Shown here: piece by piece, positions 9,735 through 17,727 of the stretch
Numbering within the stretch: the stretch's first letter is position 1
Layout of the letters: each line of letters begins with the position of its first letter
From: Klebsiella spallanzanii
GTDB taxonomy: Bacteria > Pseudomonadota > Gammaproteobacteria > Enterobacterales > Enterobacteriaceae
NCBI RefSeq assembly: GCF_902158555.1
Contig: NZ_CABGGS010000001.1
Location: forward strand, 434,001-498,000
DNA length: 64,000 bases
Direction: 5' to 3'
Program-made: the position numbers and the translations under genes
The notes under the pieces: generated by a model
Seen by the model: the letters and a program-made list of their open reading frames with translations, nothing else
What the model was told of the DNA's origin: nothing
Database searches by the model: none

Positions 9735-11209
9735 TGTGCCGCTCCCGTCGCCCTGGAGAGGCTTTGTGCGACCTGCAAATAACGGGCATAGCCTTCACGT
9801 AGCTGCTGATGTCGTTTGGCATCCGGTTGGTAGCAAACGACTTCCGGCTGGGTGGCCTGGATAGCTTCGCTGAAGTTAGCATAGGCACCGGTTCCGGCAG
9901 CCGCGCACAGTGCGGCTGCGCGGCATCCGGCCTGTTCAATATCCACCACTTCCAGAGGAAGATTAGAGGCATCGGCGTACATCTGCGTCCAGCCTTTCGA
10001 CTGGCTCGGGCCGCCGGTGAAGCGGATTTTTTGAATATCCCGATTGAGTTCGATAATGCGGTCCTGATGCACCAGGTGGGAAAAAACGATCCCGCGATAG
10101 ATGGCCGCTATAATATCTTTTTTGGTGTGGTGACCCGCCAGGCCGACCAGCGCGCCGGGCAGGTCCATCGCCAGATTGGAACCAAACAGATACGGTAAAA
10201 AAACCAGATTGCTGTCGGTATCTTCCGCGATCCAGCTTTCGAAATGCTCATAGCAGCGATCATCGTCAGGAAAGAACTGTTTCACAAACCAGGAGAGATT
10301 ACTCGCCGAGGTGGGGCTGCCCTCATGAACAAAATATTTCCCCGGAATGCAGTATTTCCCCCAGATATAGGGAAAGTCGCTGGCAATAATATTATCCGTC
10401 ACCGAGGTGGCAATACTCCAGGTACCGGCTACCGCACTGAGGGTATCGGCCCGCTCAATCCCCGAAGAAACGGCGGAGGCAACCACATCGAAAAAGCCGC
10501 CGAAAACCGGCGTCCCCGGACATAATCCACAGTCCAGCGACGCCTGCAGGGTAATGTGACCGACACAGTCCGTTGAGTTCACCACCGGCGAGGTTTTATC
10601 CGCCACTTCCTCAATGCCAAATAGCGCCATCATGTCGCTGTCGTAGCGGGAGGTAAATTGGTTATAAAAATTGCTGCCGGAAATATTGGTAATTTCCGCC
10701 GTCGCTTCGCCGGTCAGGCGGAAGCGAATATAGTCATGAACCATTAAAACGGCATCGATTTTATCGTAATTGGCCGGCTCATATTCTTTCAGCCACGCCA
10801 GCAGCGACACAGGATGTCCGGTCCACAGCTGTTGCAATCCTTTTGGATAGGCCAGCTTGTCGATACCTTCGCGATACCATTTTTTGACAAACTCCAGCGC
10901 CCGGGTATCGGATGAAATAATCCCATTGCGTACCGGCTCCCCTTTTTTATCAATCGCGTACAATCCTTTGCCGTGCGAGGAAAAACCGATCCCGCCAATA
11001 CTTAACGGTGGCACCTGGCTTTCATACATCACTTTTTTAATCACGCTGCAAACGGTGTCCCACAGTTCATGCATATTCCGCTCGGTAAAACCCGGCTGTT
11101 CGGATAATACCTGCGCATATTGCGAAGCAACGTGAATCTCTTGCCCTAACTCATTATATATACCGGCTTTGGTGACCGTCCCACCGATATCAACCCCGAT
11201 AAAATTCAT
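9731..11209 (-). CDS. FGGY-family pentulose kinase, L-xylulose kinase (LyxK) like
   Basis: 492 residues from the ATG at 11209, chosen over one five codons upstream because AAAGGG lies just before it. The N-terminal phosphate loop GVDIGGTVTKAG and catalytic Asp241 (GGFFDVVAS) mark the FGGY sugar kinase fold. Segments such as LWTGHPVSLLAWLKEYEP and HDYIRFRLTG match E. coli LyxK closely, so the likely substrate is L-xylulose, giving L-xylulose 5-phosphate for the adjacent UlaE-type epimerase. A related ketose cannot be excluded. It lies 27 bases after the permease gene. Confidence 0.82.
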   Translation of the reverse strand: MNFIGVDIGGTVTKAGIYNELGQEIHVASQYAQVLSEQPGFTERNMHELWDTVCSVIKKVMYESQVPPLSIGGIGFSSHGKGLYAIDKKGEPVRNGIISSDTRALEFVKKWYREGIDKLAYPKGLQQLWTGHPVSLLAWLKEYEPANYDKIDAVLMVHDYIRFRLTGEATAEITNISGSNFYNQFTSRYDSDMMALFGIEEVADKTSPVVNSTDCVGHITLQASLDCGLCPGTPVFGGFFDVVASAVSSGIERADTLSAVAGTWSIATSVTDNIIASDFPYIWGKYCIPGKYFVHEGSPTSASNLSWFVKQFFPDDDRCYEHFESWIAEDTDSNLVFLPYLFGSNLAMDLPGALVGLAGHHTKKDIIAAIYRGIVFSHLVHQDRIIELNRDIQKIRFTGGPSQSKGWTQMYADASNLPLEVVDIEQAGCRAAALCAAAGTGAYANFSEAIQATQPEVVCYQPDAKRHQQLREGYARYLQVAQSLSRATGAAQ

Positions 11210-11236
11210 ATCCCTTTGCCTCATATTTAAAATAAG

Positions 11237-12223
11237 TTAACGTCTGGCTGAGCTAATAAAAGTGGCACCCCAAATAATGAGCCCTTTCACTACGTACTGG
11301 ACATAAGGCGAGATTCCCAGAAGGTTTAAACCATTATTCAGCACCCCGAGCATCATCGCGCCAATTAACGTGCCAATAATCATTCCTCGACCACCGGCAA
11401 TAGACGCGCCGCCGAGCACCACCGCGGCAATCGCATCCAGTTCAAAACCAACGCCGGCATTCGGCTGGCCGCTCATCACGCGCGAGGTAAAAATAAGCCC
11501 GGCAAAACTCGCGGTAAAACCGCTGATAACGTAAACCAGTAATTTATAATATTTAACTCGCAGGCCACTTAGCCGTGCGGCTTCTTCATTGCCGCCGAGG
11601 GAATAGACATAGCGACCAAACGGCATATGGTTCAGGACGATGTAAAAGATAATATATAACACCACCATCAGAATAATCGGCACCTGAATACCGAACAGAT
11701 ATTCACGCCCCCAAAAGGCAAATGAATCCGGTAATCCAGAGATGGGATAGCCGCCGGTATAAATCAGCGCCAGGCCCTTGGCGATAATCATCGCACCAAG
11801 AGTGACGATAATCGGCGGCATCTTGCCATAAGCGGTTAAAAAGCCGTTAATCGCACCAAAAGCCACACCAGCACATAAGCCGATAAGAATGGCCAGCCAT
11901 GGATCCAGACCATAGTACTTCATTAAACCCGCCATCAGGGTACCGGCCAACGCCATTACCGCGCCAACGGAGAGGTCGATACCGCCGGTGAGGATAGCAA
12001 ACGTCATCCCGATAGCGATAATCGCGTTAATCGAGACCTGGCGGGCAACGGTAGACAAGTTATCCACAGTCAAGAAATAGTCGTTAAAAATAGCCATACA
12101 GGAAAACAGTAATACCAGTCCGACAAACGGCAGGAACGCGGGCGTCTTTAATAATCCATGAAGAATTTTTTTATTTTTATCAGGAGATGCGGCTGGCACT
12201 AATGATACATTTTCATTACTCAT
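11237..12223 (-). CDS. Sugar ABC transporter permease (RbsC family)
   Basis: 328 residues, rich in hydrophobic helices (about 8-10), with the branched-chain/ribose-type permease pattern: GIDLSVGAVMALAGT, NGFLTAYGKMPPIIVTLG, FGRYVYSLGGNEEAARLSG and a late LDAIAAVVLGGASIAGGRG. It would form the homodimeric inner-membrane channel of a CUT2-class importer with the ATPase and binding protein encoded just upstream. The substrate cannot be read from the permease; the enzymes around it suggest a pentitol or pentulose. Confidence 0.9.
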   Translation of the reverse strand: MSNENVSLVPAASPDKNKKILHGLLKTPAFLPFVGLVLLFSCMAIFNDYFLTVDNLSTVARQVSINAIIAIGMTFAILTGGIDLSVGAVMALAGTLMAGLMKYYGLDPWLAILIGLCAGVAFGAINGFLTAYGKMPPIIVTLGAMIIAKGLALIYTGGYPISGLPDSFAFWGREYLFGIQVPIILMVVLYIIFYIVLNHMPFGRYVYSLGGNEEAARLSGLRVKYYKLLVYVISGFTASFAGLIFTSRVMSGQPNAGVGFELDAIAAVVLGGASIAGGRGMIIGTLIGAMMLGVLNNGLNLLGISPYVQYVVKGLIIWGATFISSARR

Positions 12224-12233
12224 TTAATACTCC

Positions 12234-13724
12234 CTAAATAATATTACCGGCAGCATGCAGCATAATCACGGTGGAGTTAATGTTGTCATTCTCAAGCTCG
12301 GCAACAATATTGCCATCGCGAAAAACCATAACCCGGTCACTCACGCCAATAACTTCTGGCAGCTCAGACGAGATCATAATTATCGAAATACCCTGAGCGG
12401 TAAGGTCACGCATAATTTGATAGATTTCAGATTTTGCGCCGACATCGATACCGCGAGTAGGTTCGTCAAAAATAAGAATATTGACATCGTGATTTAACCA
12501 ACGGGAAATAACGACTTTCTGCTGGTTACCCCCGCTTAGTGTCCCCACAGCGGTCCAGGCATCCGGCGTTTTTACCCCAACATGACTAATTAGACGCTCA
12601 GCGGTTTTGCGTTCTTCACCATCGCGGATAAGAGAGAATTGGCAGGCATGCTTATTGAGCCAGATGTTATCTTTAACGGAAAAAGGCAGCACCAACCCCT
12701 GAGTTTTGCGGCTTTCCGGCAGTAAGCCGATCCCCAAACGCAGGGCCTGATCGGTGGATTTTATCGTCACTTCTTTCCCCGCCAGGCGAACATACTTTTT
12801 GAAGCATCGATCCGCACCGGTAAGGGCCAGAATCGCTTCTGAACGCCCCGACCCCACCAGCCCGGCGAGCCCCAGGATTTCACCTTTGCGCAGCGTCAGT
12901 CGATTGACCTGACTACTCTCCGTGAGCTGAATTTCGGCTTCCAGCAGTAATTCATTGTGTTCAAGCGTCCGCCGTTCGGGGTAAATATTCTCCACCTCGC
13001 GGCCAACCATCATCTGGATCATCTCTGAGATGTCGATATTATCTACTTTTGCCGAACCAATATATTTCCCGTCGCGCAGGATGCTCAGGCTGTCGCAGAT
13101 CTCATAGATCTCCTCAAGATGGTGAGAGATAAAGAACATACCCACGCCTTTCGCTTTTAAATCACGCATTACGCGAAAAAGATGCTCGGCTTCGCTCGGG
13201 GTTAAAGTGGCGGTAGGTTCGTCCAGAATAAGAATTCGCGCATCCAGCGATAGCGCTTTGGCGATTTCCACAAACTGCTGTTCGGCAACGCTGAGATGAC
13301 AAATTTGTTCATCAGGGTCGAGGGTAACGCCAAGTTCTTTAAAAATCCGTAGCGCCTCGCAGCGCATCGTTTTACGATCTAATAAGCCAAAACTATTCAC
13401 CTTCTCGCGATTAAGGAAAATATTCTCATAGGCGTTAAGGTAAGGAATAAGAGAAAATTCCTGAAAGATAATCCCTACACCACACTCAATCGCATCGCGA
13501 TAGTTATGAAAATGCTGCTGCTTGCCATCAATAAAAATATTGCCGGTATCAGGTTGATATATTCCGCAAAGAATTTTCATCAACGTGGATTTACCCGCAC
13601 CATTTTCACCCAGTAAAGCATGCACCTCCCCTCGCCCGAGGGTAATATTGACGTTATCGAGCGCCTTGACTCCGGGGAAGCTTTTACTGACATTTTTGAC
13701 TTCCAGTAAGCTGGGCATGTACAT
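12234..13724 (-). CDS. Sugar ABC transporter ATP-binding protein (RbsA family)
   Basis: 496 residues with two fused ABC domains. The first has a full Walker A (GENGAGKST), signature LSVAEQQ and Walker B ILILDEPTAT. The second has the degenerate loop GLVGSGRSE and the signature LSGGNQQK, as usual in RbsA/MglA/XylG proteins of the CUT2 class. It powers uptake through the adjacent permease, whose gene starts 10 bases downstream. Two ATGs lie close together (13724 and 13718); GGAG is spaced better for the second. Confidence 0.92.
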   Translation of the reverse strand: MYMPSLLEVKNVSKSFPGVKALDNVNITLGRGEVHALLGENGAGKSTLMKILCGIYQPDTGNIFIDGKQQHFHNYRDAIECGVGIIFQEFSLIPYLNAYENIFLNREKVNSFGLLDRKTMRCEALRIFKELGVTLDPDEQICHLSVAEQQFVEIAKALSLDARILILDEPTATLTPSEAEHLFRVMRDLKAKGVGMFFISHHLEEIYEICDSLSILRDGKYIGSAKVDNIDISEMIQMMVGREVENIYPERRTLEHNELLLEAEIQLTESSQVNRLTLRKGEILGLAGLVGSGRSEAILALTGADRCFKKYVRLAGKEVTIKSTDQALRLGIGLLPESRKTQGLVLPFSVKDNIWLNKHACQFSLIRDGEERKTAERLISHVGVKTPDAWTAVGTLSGGNQQKVVISRWLNHDVNILIFDEPTRGIDVGAKSEIYQIMRDLTAQGISIIMISSELPEVIGVSDRVMVFRDGNIVAELENDNINSTVIMLHAAGNII

Positions 13725-13777
13725 CGCTCCATGACGGCACGATAAAATATCGCGCCATACCTAAATAAGAATCCAAT

Positions 13778-13804
13778 ACGGCCCACGACGCAAACGCGGG
13801 CCGT
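13778..13804 (-). terminator. Intercistronic hairpin between binding-protein and ATPase genes
   Basis: A 7-bp perfect stem (ACGGCCC with GGGCCGT) lies in the 98-base gap after the binding-protein stop. There is no T tract, so it is more likely a 3'-end stabiliser or partial attenuator. Such hairpins often allow more binding protein than membrane subunits in ABC operons. Function is inferred. Confidence 0.4.
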
Positions 13805-13822
13805 TGTGGAGTAATAACGCGA

Positions 13823-14737
13823 TTACCAGTGGAAATCTTTAGCGTTAGATTTATCTATCAGCTTCACATCAACCGGAATTTCTTTTGGAATATTCGCACC
13901 CCAGTGTTTCGCCAGCGCAATACCTAAGCCAATACGCAACTGATCGCGTGGGAACTGAGCAGCAGTGGCAATAAACGGCGTATTGCCTTTAGCTATTTCA
14001 GCTACCGCTTCCGGAGAACCATCAACGCTAACCAGTTTCACATCACGACCGGAGGACTGAATAGCCGCCAGCGCGCCAAGCGAGCCGACATCATTGACGC
14101 TGAAAATACCGTTGAGCGTGGGGTTGGATTGCAGCATGTTTTCCGTCACGCTCATGGAAGTATCGCGCTCTTGTTTGCCATTCAGCTTTGTAATCACTTT
14201 AATATTCGGGTGCTTTTTCATTGCATCTTCAAAGCCGCGCACGCGCTCCAGAATAGGGACAACCGGAATTCCGTCGAGAATCGCGACGTTGCCTTTATCA
14301 CCCAGTGCTTTGGCTAAATGTTCACCGGCAATAAAGCCTGCATCATAGTTTTTTGAACCGACAAATGAGTCAATCGGTCCATTAGCCTGAGCATCTATTG
14401 CAACCACAACGACGCCTGCTTTTTTTGCTGCCAGAACGGCTGTTTCCGCGCCAACGCTATCTGCCGGGTTAATCAGCAAAATATCAATTTTCTTTTGCAG
14501 CATATCCTCAACGTCGCTAATCTGCTTAGAAACATCATGCGCCGCATCTGCCGTATAGACGGTGGCGTTAATATCTTTTGCCGACTGCTCCAGCGACTCT
14601 TTCATGGTGACGAAATATTCGTTATTTAATTCCTGGAACGACATGCCGATAGTCAAAGGTTTTGCATTAACACAGGCTACCATACTCATAGCCAGAAGCC
14701 CTGAGAGTAATGCTTTAGTCGTAAATTTTACAGGCAT
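13823..14737 (-). CDS. Periplasmic sugar-binding protein (RbsB-like)
   Basis: 304 residues beginning with a signal peptide (ALLSGLLAMSMVACVNA, probable cleavage before KPLTIG). The mature part is a type I periplasmic binding fold of the ribose/galactose class: LTIGMSFQELNNEYF, the DILLINPADS strand, an AILDGIP strand and GIFSVNDVGSLGAL. It would capture the substrate for the adjacent RbsA/RbsC-type subunits. A strong AAGGAG site precedes the ATG. The MVAC segment faintly resembles a lipobox, but the AxA-like site VNA fits a soluble periplasmic protein better. Confidence 0.88.
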   Translation of the reverse strand: MPVKFTTKALLSGLLAMSMVACVNAKPLTIGMSFQELNNEYFVTMKESLEQSAKDINATVYTADAAHDVSKQISDVEDMLQKKIDILLINPADSVGAETAVLAAKKAGVVVVAIDAQANGPIDSFVGSKNYDAGFIAGEHLAKALGDKGNVAILDGIPVVPILERVRGFEDAMKKHPNIKVITKLNGKQERDTSMSVTENMLQSNPTLNGIFSVNDVGSLGALAAIQSSGRDVKLVSVDGSPEAVAEIAKGNTPFIATAAQFPRDQLRIGLGIALAKHWGANIPKEIPVDVKLIDKSNAKDFHW

Positions 14738-14971
14738 TCAATATCTCCTTTTAGAGTAATGCGCTAAGGAATAAAACGTATCCCTCAGCGTTTTCATGGT
14801 ACGCATGTTGCCTGATAGACTGAGTAGTAAATTCACAGCGTTCAGAAACGTAGATTCCGCTGATATTTACCCCAGCAATCACCATGATACAAATCCAGTA
14901 TTTATTTAGCCGCCATCCATTTCAAAGCGGATGATAATTAAAATAAATGGCGCTATTTAAGAATTTCGTTT
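14738..14971. other. Gap between polyol dehydrogenase and binding-protein genes
   Basis: 234 bases without a gene. Downstream of the dehydrogenase stop an imperfect inverted repeat (CGCCATTTATTT around 14942-14953 with AAATGGATGGCG around 14911-14922) could fold on the minus strand. The gap is long enough for a separate promoter for the transporter genes, but I cannot identify -35/-10 boxes with confidence. Confidence 0.3.
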
Positions 14972-16045
14972 TTATGGTTTAATTACTACCTTAATAGAAT
15001 CCAGCGATTTGGCCATTTCAAAAGCCGCTTTCCACTCATCAATAGAATAGAAATGAGTGACGACGCCTTTCGCGGTAAGCAGGCCGCGCTCGAAGAGATC
15101 AATGGCGATTTCATAGCTGTATGGCCCCAGATGTGCGCCGCGAATATCCAGTTCTTTACGGTCGCCAATAATCGACCAGTCGGCGGTGGTTTCTTTGCCA
15201 AACACGCTGAACTCGACAAAACGACCTAGCTTACGAATCATCTCCAGTCCCTGAGTAACGCCAATCGGCGCACCGGTCGCTTCGATATAAACGTCACAGC
15301 CGTAACCATCGGTCATCGATTTAACAATGGCGACGGCATCCTCTCTCGCCGCATTGATAACCACATCGGCGCCAAACTCTTTCGCCAGCGCCAGTCGGTC
15401 TTCCATGGTATCAATAACCACCAGCTTTTTCGGCGTTTTCAAATGAGCAACCTGTACCATACACAGGCCCAGCGGCCCGGCACCGGCGATAACCACCACA
15501 TCATCCAGATCGATATCCCCGCGGCGTACAGTGTGGATAGCGCAGGCCATCGGCTCGATAAGCGCCGCATCTTCTTCGCTTAATGATTCAGGGATTTTGT
15601 GAATAATTGCTCTTTCCGAAAAACGCATGTATTCAGCCATGCCGCCGTCGGCAACATCCTTCTGGAAACCGTAGATATCGTGGGTTTCACACATCCAGTA
15701 TTTCCCGGTTTTGCAGAAACGACATTCATGGCAAGGCACAATCTGTTCTGCCAGAATACGGTCGCCGATTTTTAATTTATATTTCTCTGCCGAGCCTGGA
15801 CCTAATTCAGCGACACGGCCATAGAATTCATGCCCAGGCACCACTGGCGTTTTCACCCAAGGATTTTCACCCCAAAACATCGGTGCGCCGTCCTGCGCTT
15901 TGCAATCACCAGCGCATATTCCGCAGCCATCAACTTTAATAACCACTTCTTTTTCTTGTGCTACCGGGCGAGCGATCTTTTCAAAGCGGTAATCCTGGGG
16001 GCCATGGCACACAACAGCTTTCATATTTTCAGGTAATTGTTCCAT
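14972..16045 (-). CDS. Zinc-dependent polyol dehydrogenase (MDR family)
   Basis: 357 residues of the medium-chain dehydrogenase family. Catalytic zinc ligands Cys44 (GCGICAGD), His72-Glu73 (PGHEF) and Glu164 (LIEPMAC), and structural-zinc cysteines 105, 108, 111 and 119, are all present. The Rossmann motif AGAGPLGL (187-194) is followed by VVIDTMEDR, whose acidic residue favours NAD. The likely role is oxidation of an imported polyol to the ketose used by the downstream kinase. The exact polyol is uncertain: L-arabinitol or xylitol would fit an L-xylulose kinase, while related enzymes act on erythritol or L-threitol. GAGG precedes the ATG. Confidence 0.85.
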   Translation of the reverse strand: MEQLPENMKAVVCHGPQDYRFEKIARPVAQEKEVVIKVDGCGICAGDCKAQDGAPMFWGENPWVKTPVVPGHEFYGRVAELGPGSAEKYKLKIGDRILAEQIVPCHECRFCKTGKYWMCETHDIYGFQKDVADGGMAEYMRFSERAIIHKIPESLSEEDAALIEPMACAIHTVRRGDIDLDDVVVIAGAGPLGLCMVQVAHLKTPKKLVVIDTMEDRLALAKEFGADVVINAAREDAVAIVKSMTDGYGCDVYIEATGAPIGVTQGLEMIRKLGRFVEFSVFGKETTADWSIIGDRKELDIRGAHLGPYSYEIAIDLFERGLLTAKGVVTHFYSIDEWKAAFEMAKSLDSIKVVIKP

Positions 16046-16157
16046 CGTAAACCTCGTTTTCGGATAAATAATGAAGATGGATAGTGTTACTGACGCAACT
16101 ACCCTCCATCTGGCACAAGAGACGTGAGATGATGCAAATAGATTATCGCGTGGAGAC

Positions 16158-16955
16158 TTATTTCGTCTCTACAATATATACCTGCTCCTGACGCCAGGTA
16201 TCGGTTGGTAATTCGTTAGTGATCAGGATGTCAATATCTGCCAGGTCGCATATTTTATATAAAGAATAGCGTTCAAACTTACTGCTATCTACCATCAGGA
16301 TTTTTTGATCGGCAACTTTTAGCATTTCCTGCTTCAGCCTGACGTTAACTTCATTGCTATCTTTAATTTCCAGGCCGGAGTCGAGCCCCTGGCAGGAAAA
16401 GAACAACTTATTGACCTTAAAGTTGTTGATAATAAACTCGGCTACCGGTCCGTGGAAATCACCGTGTCTTTCAGAATATTCACCGCCTACGCTGACAATT
16501 CTTATTTTTTTGCGACAAGCTAACGTCTGAATAATATTCAATGAATTGGTAATAACCGTCAGTTCGATATCGGGAAGCTGGCGGGCCAAAAACCAGCAGG
16601 AGCTACTATTATCCATGATAATGCACTCATGCTCATGGATAAACTGTAGCGCACCTTTGGCAATACGCATTTTACGCTCTGGTTGCTCTTTGGTACGCTT
16701 AATAAAAGCTTCGGCTTTGTCGACGAAGTTTCCATTGTTTGTCGGAGTATCGGCAGCTAAAAATGATGCATTATTTTCAGAAATCATTGCGCCGCCAAAG
16801 CTGCGAACGACCTTTTTATTTTTAGCCAGCGCGGTTAAATCACGGCGAATAGTTTCCGGAGAGACGCCAAATATTCGCGACAGCTCATTGACTCTAGCAC
16901 AACCTTTTTCTATGACATATTCCAGAATTAATGAATGACGTTTAACTTGTAACAT
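16158..16955 (-). CDS. DeoR/GlpR-family transcriptional regulator
   Basis: 265 residues from the ATG at 16955; the extra four codons upstream would need a TTG. The N-terminal winged helix (about residues 2-55) has the DeoR signature (VNELSRIFGVSPETIRRDL, then FGGAM). The C-terminal sugar-phosphate sensor domain contains DNSSSCWFLAR, VITNSLNI and VSVGGEYSERHG. Such proteins usually repress a catabolic operon and release DNA on binding a phosphorylated intermediate. It is codirectional with and first in line for the cassette, so it is the probable local regulator. Confidence 0.9.
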   Translation of the reverse strand: MLQVKRHSLILEYVIEKGCARVNELSRIFGVSPETIRRDLTALAKNKKVVRSFGGAMISENNASFLAADTPTNNGNFVDKAEAFIKRTKEQPERKMRIAKGALQFIHEHECIIMDNSSSCWFLARQLPDIELTVITNSLNIIQTLACRKKIRIVSVGGEYSERHGDFHGPVAEFIINNFKVNKLFFSCQGLDSGLEIKDSNEVNVRLKQEMLKVADQKILMVDSSKFERYSLYKICDLADIDILITNELPTDTWRQEQVYIVETK

Positions 16956-17120
16956 ATAAGTTCTCAAGAAAGCATCCAGGATTTAATGACATAAATATAA
17001 CAAAATCATCCATATCAGTAAGTGATTCAAATCATACAAAATCAAAACAAGCTTTCAGCTTTTTTTAATTTGAAGTGGATCATATATCCTAAGAAATTTT
17101 CATATGAGATGAGCTATTTT

Positions 17121-17136
17121 TGTGATTAAAATCGCA
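17121..17136 (-). promoter_or_regulatory. Candidate CRP site upstream of the cassette regulator
   Basis: TGTGA, six bases, TCGCA: one mismatch from the CRP consensus. It lies about 165 bases upstream of the deoR-type gene in an AT-rich 290-base gap (16956-17247). Catabolite control would suit a secondary-sugar cassette. It was found by eye and no score was computed. Confidence 0.45.
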
Positions 17137-17247
17137 AAATTGGCCACCATCGTTAGCCCACTATGCAATTTTATTCTGCAGAACGGGCAAACCCGGTCAA
17201 ATAAATAATACCCGTTTATGCCCGAATCAGTCACCGCAGTGATGCAA

Positions 17248-17667
17248 TCAAACCTGACGACATCGCCATAGCGTTACGATTTTCGCTGCCTCCGAGACCA
17301 GCAAAAATCCGCTATAAAATATCGCTCCCCTGAATTCCATCTCACGGAGCATCCATAACACCAGCGAAAGCGACGGCAGCATAAAGACCAGGCGTAACGG
17401 GGTCTGCGCATAGGCCAGCCACAGCGCATAGCGACTCTGTCGCCAGAAGAGAATCATCGATGCGGGAATACTAATAATCAGTATGACATTAAGCGGATAC
17501 AGCCAGGCGGCTACGGAGCCGTAGTTTTGCACCAGCTGTATATAAGCGAGGATATCGCTGTAGAAAGGCACTCGCTGATGGTAGATATTCCAGCAGAGAA
17601 ACTGAAGGAGATAAAACAGATCCATCCCGGCCCAAAACCAAAAAACCTTTTTACGTTGCAGTTTCAT
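17248..17667 (-). CDS. Small inner-membrane protein of unknown function
   Basis: 139 residues with four probable membrane helices (about 8-28, 57-77, 85-110 and 115-133) and an N-terminal basic stretch. AAGGAG precedes the ATG, supporting it as real. I do not recognise the family and see no catalytic motif. It follows pgm on the same strand but a strong terminator (17681-17708) separates them, so its own expression is probably low or from a promoter overlapping that hairpin. E. coli K-12 has no counterpart that I can recall here. Confidence 0.65.
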   Translation of the reverse strand: MKLQRKKVFWFWAGMDLFYLLQFLCWNIYHQRVPFYSDILAYIQLVQNYGSVAAWLYPLNVILIISIPASMILFWRQSRYALWLAYAQTPLRLVFMLPSLSLVLWMLREMEFRGAIFYSGFLLVSEAAKIVTLWRCRQV

Positions 17668-17680
17668 CGCGCTCCTTGCG

Positions 17681-17708
17681 AAAAAAAACAGGCCCTGAAA
17701 AGGGCCTG
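17681..17708 (-). terminator. Rho-independent terminator of pgm
   Basis: An 8-bp perfect stem (CAGGCCCT with AGGGCCTG) and four-base loop is followed on the minus strand by eight T. It lies 20 bases after the pgm stop. Confidence 0.9.
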
Positions 17709-17727
17709 ATTATGATGATGACTCAGC

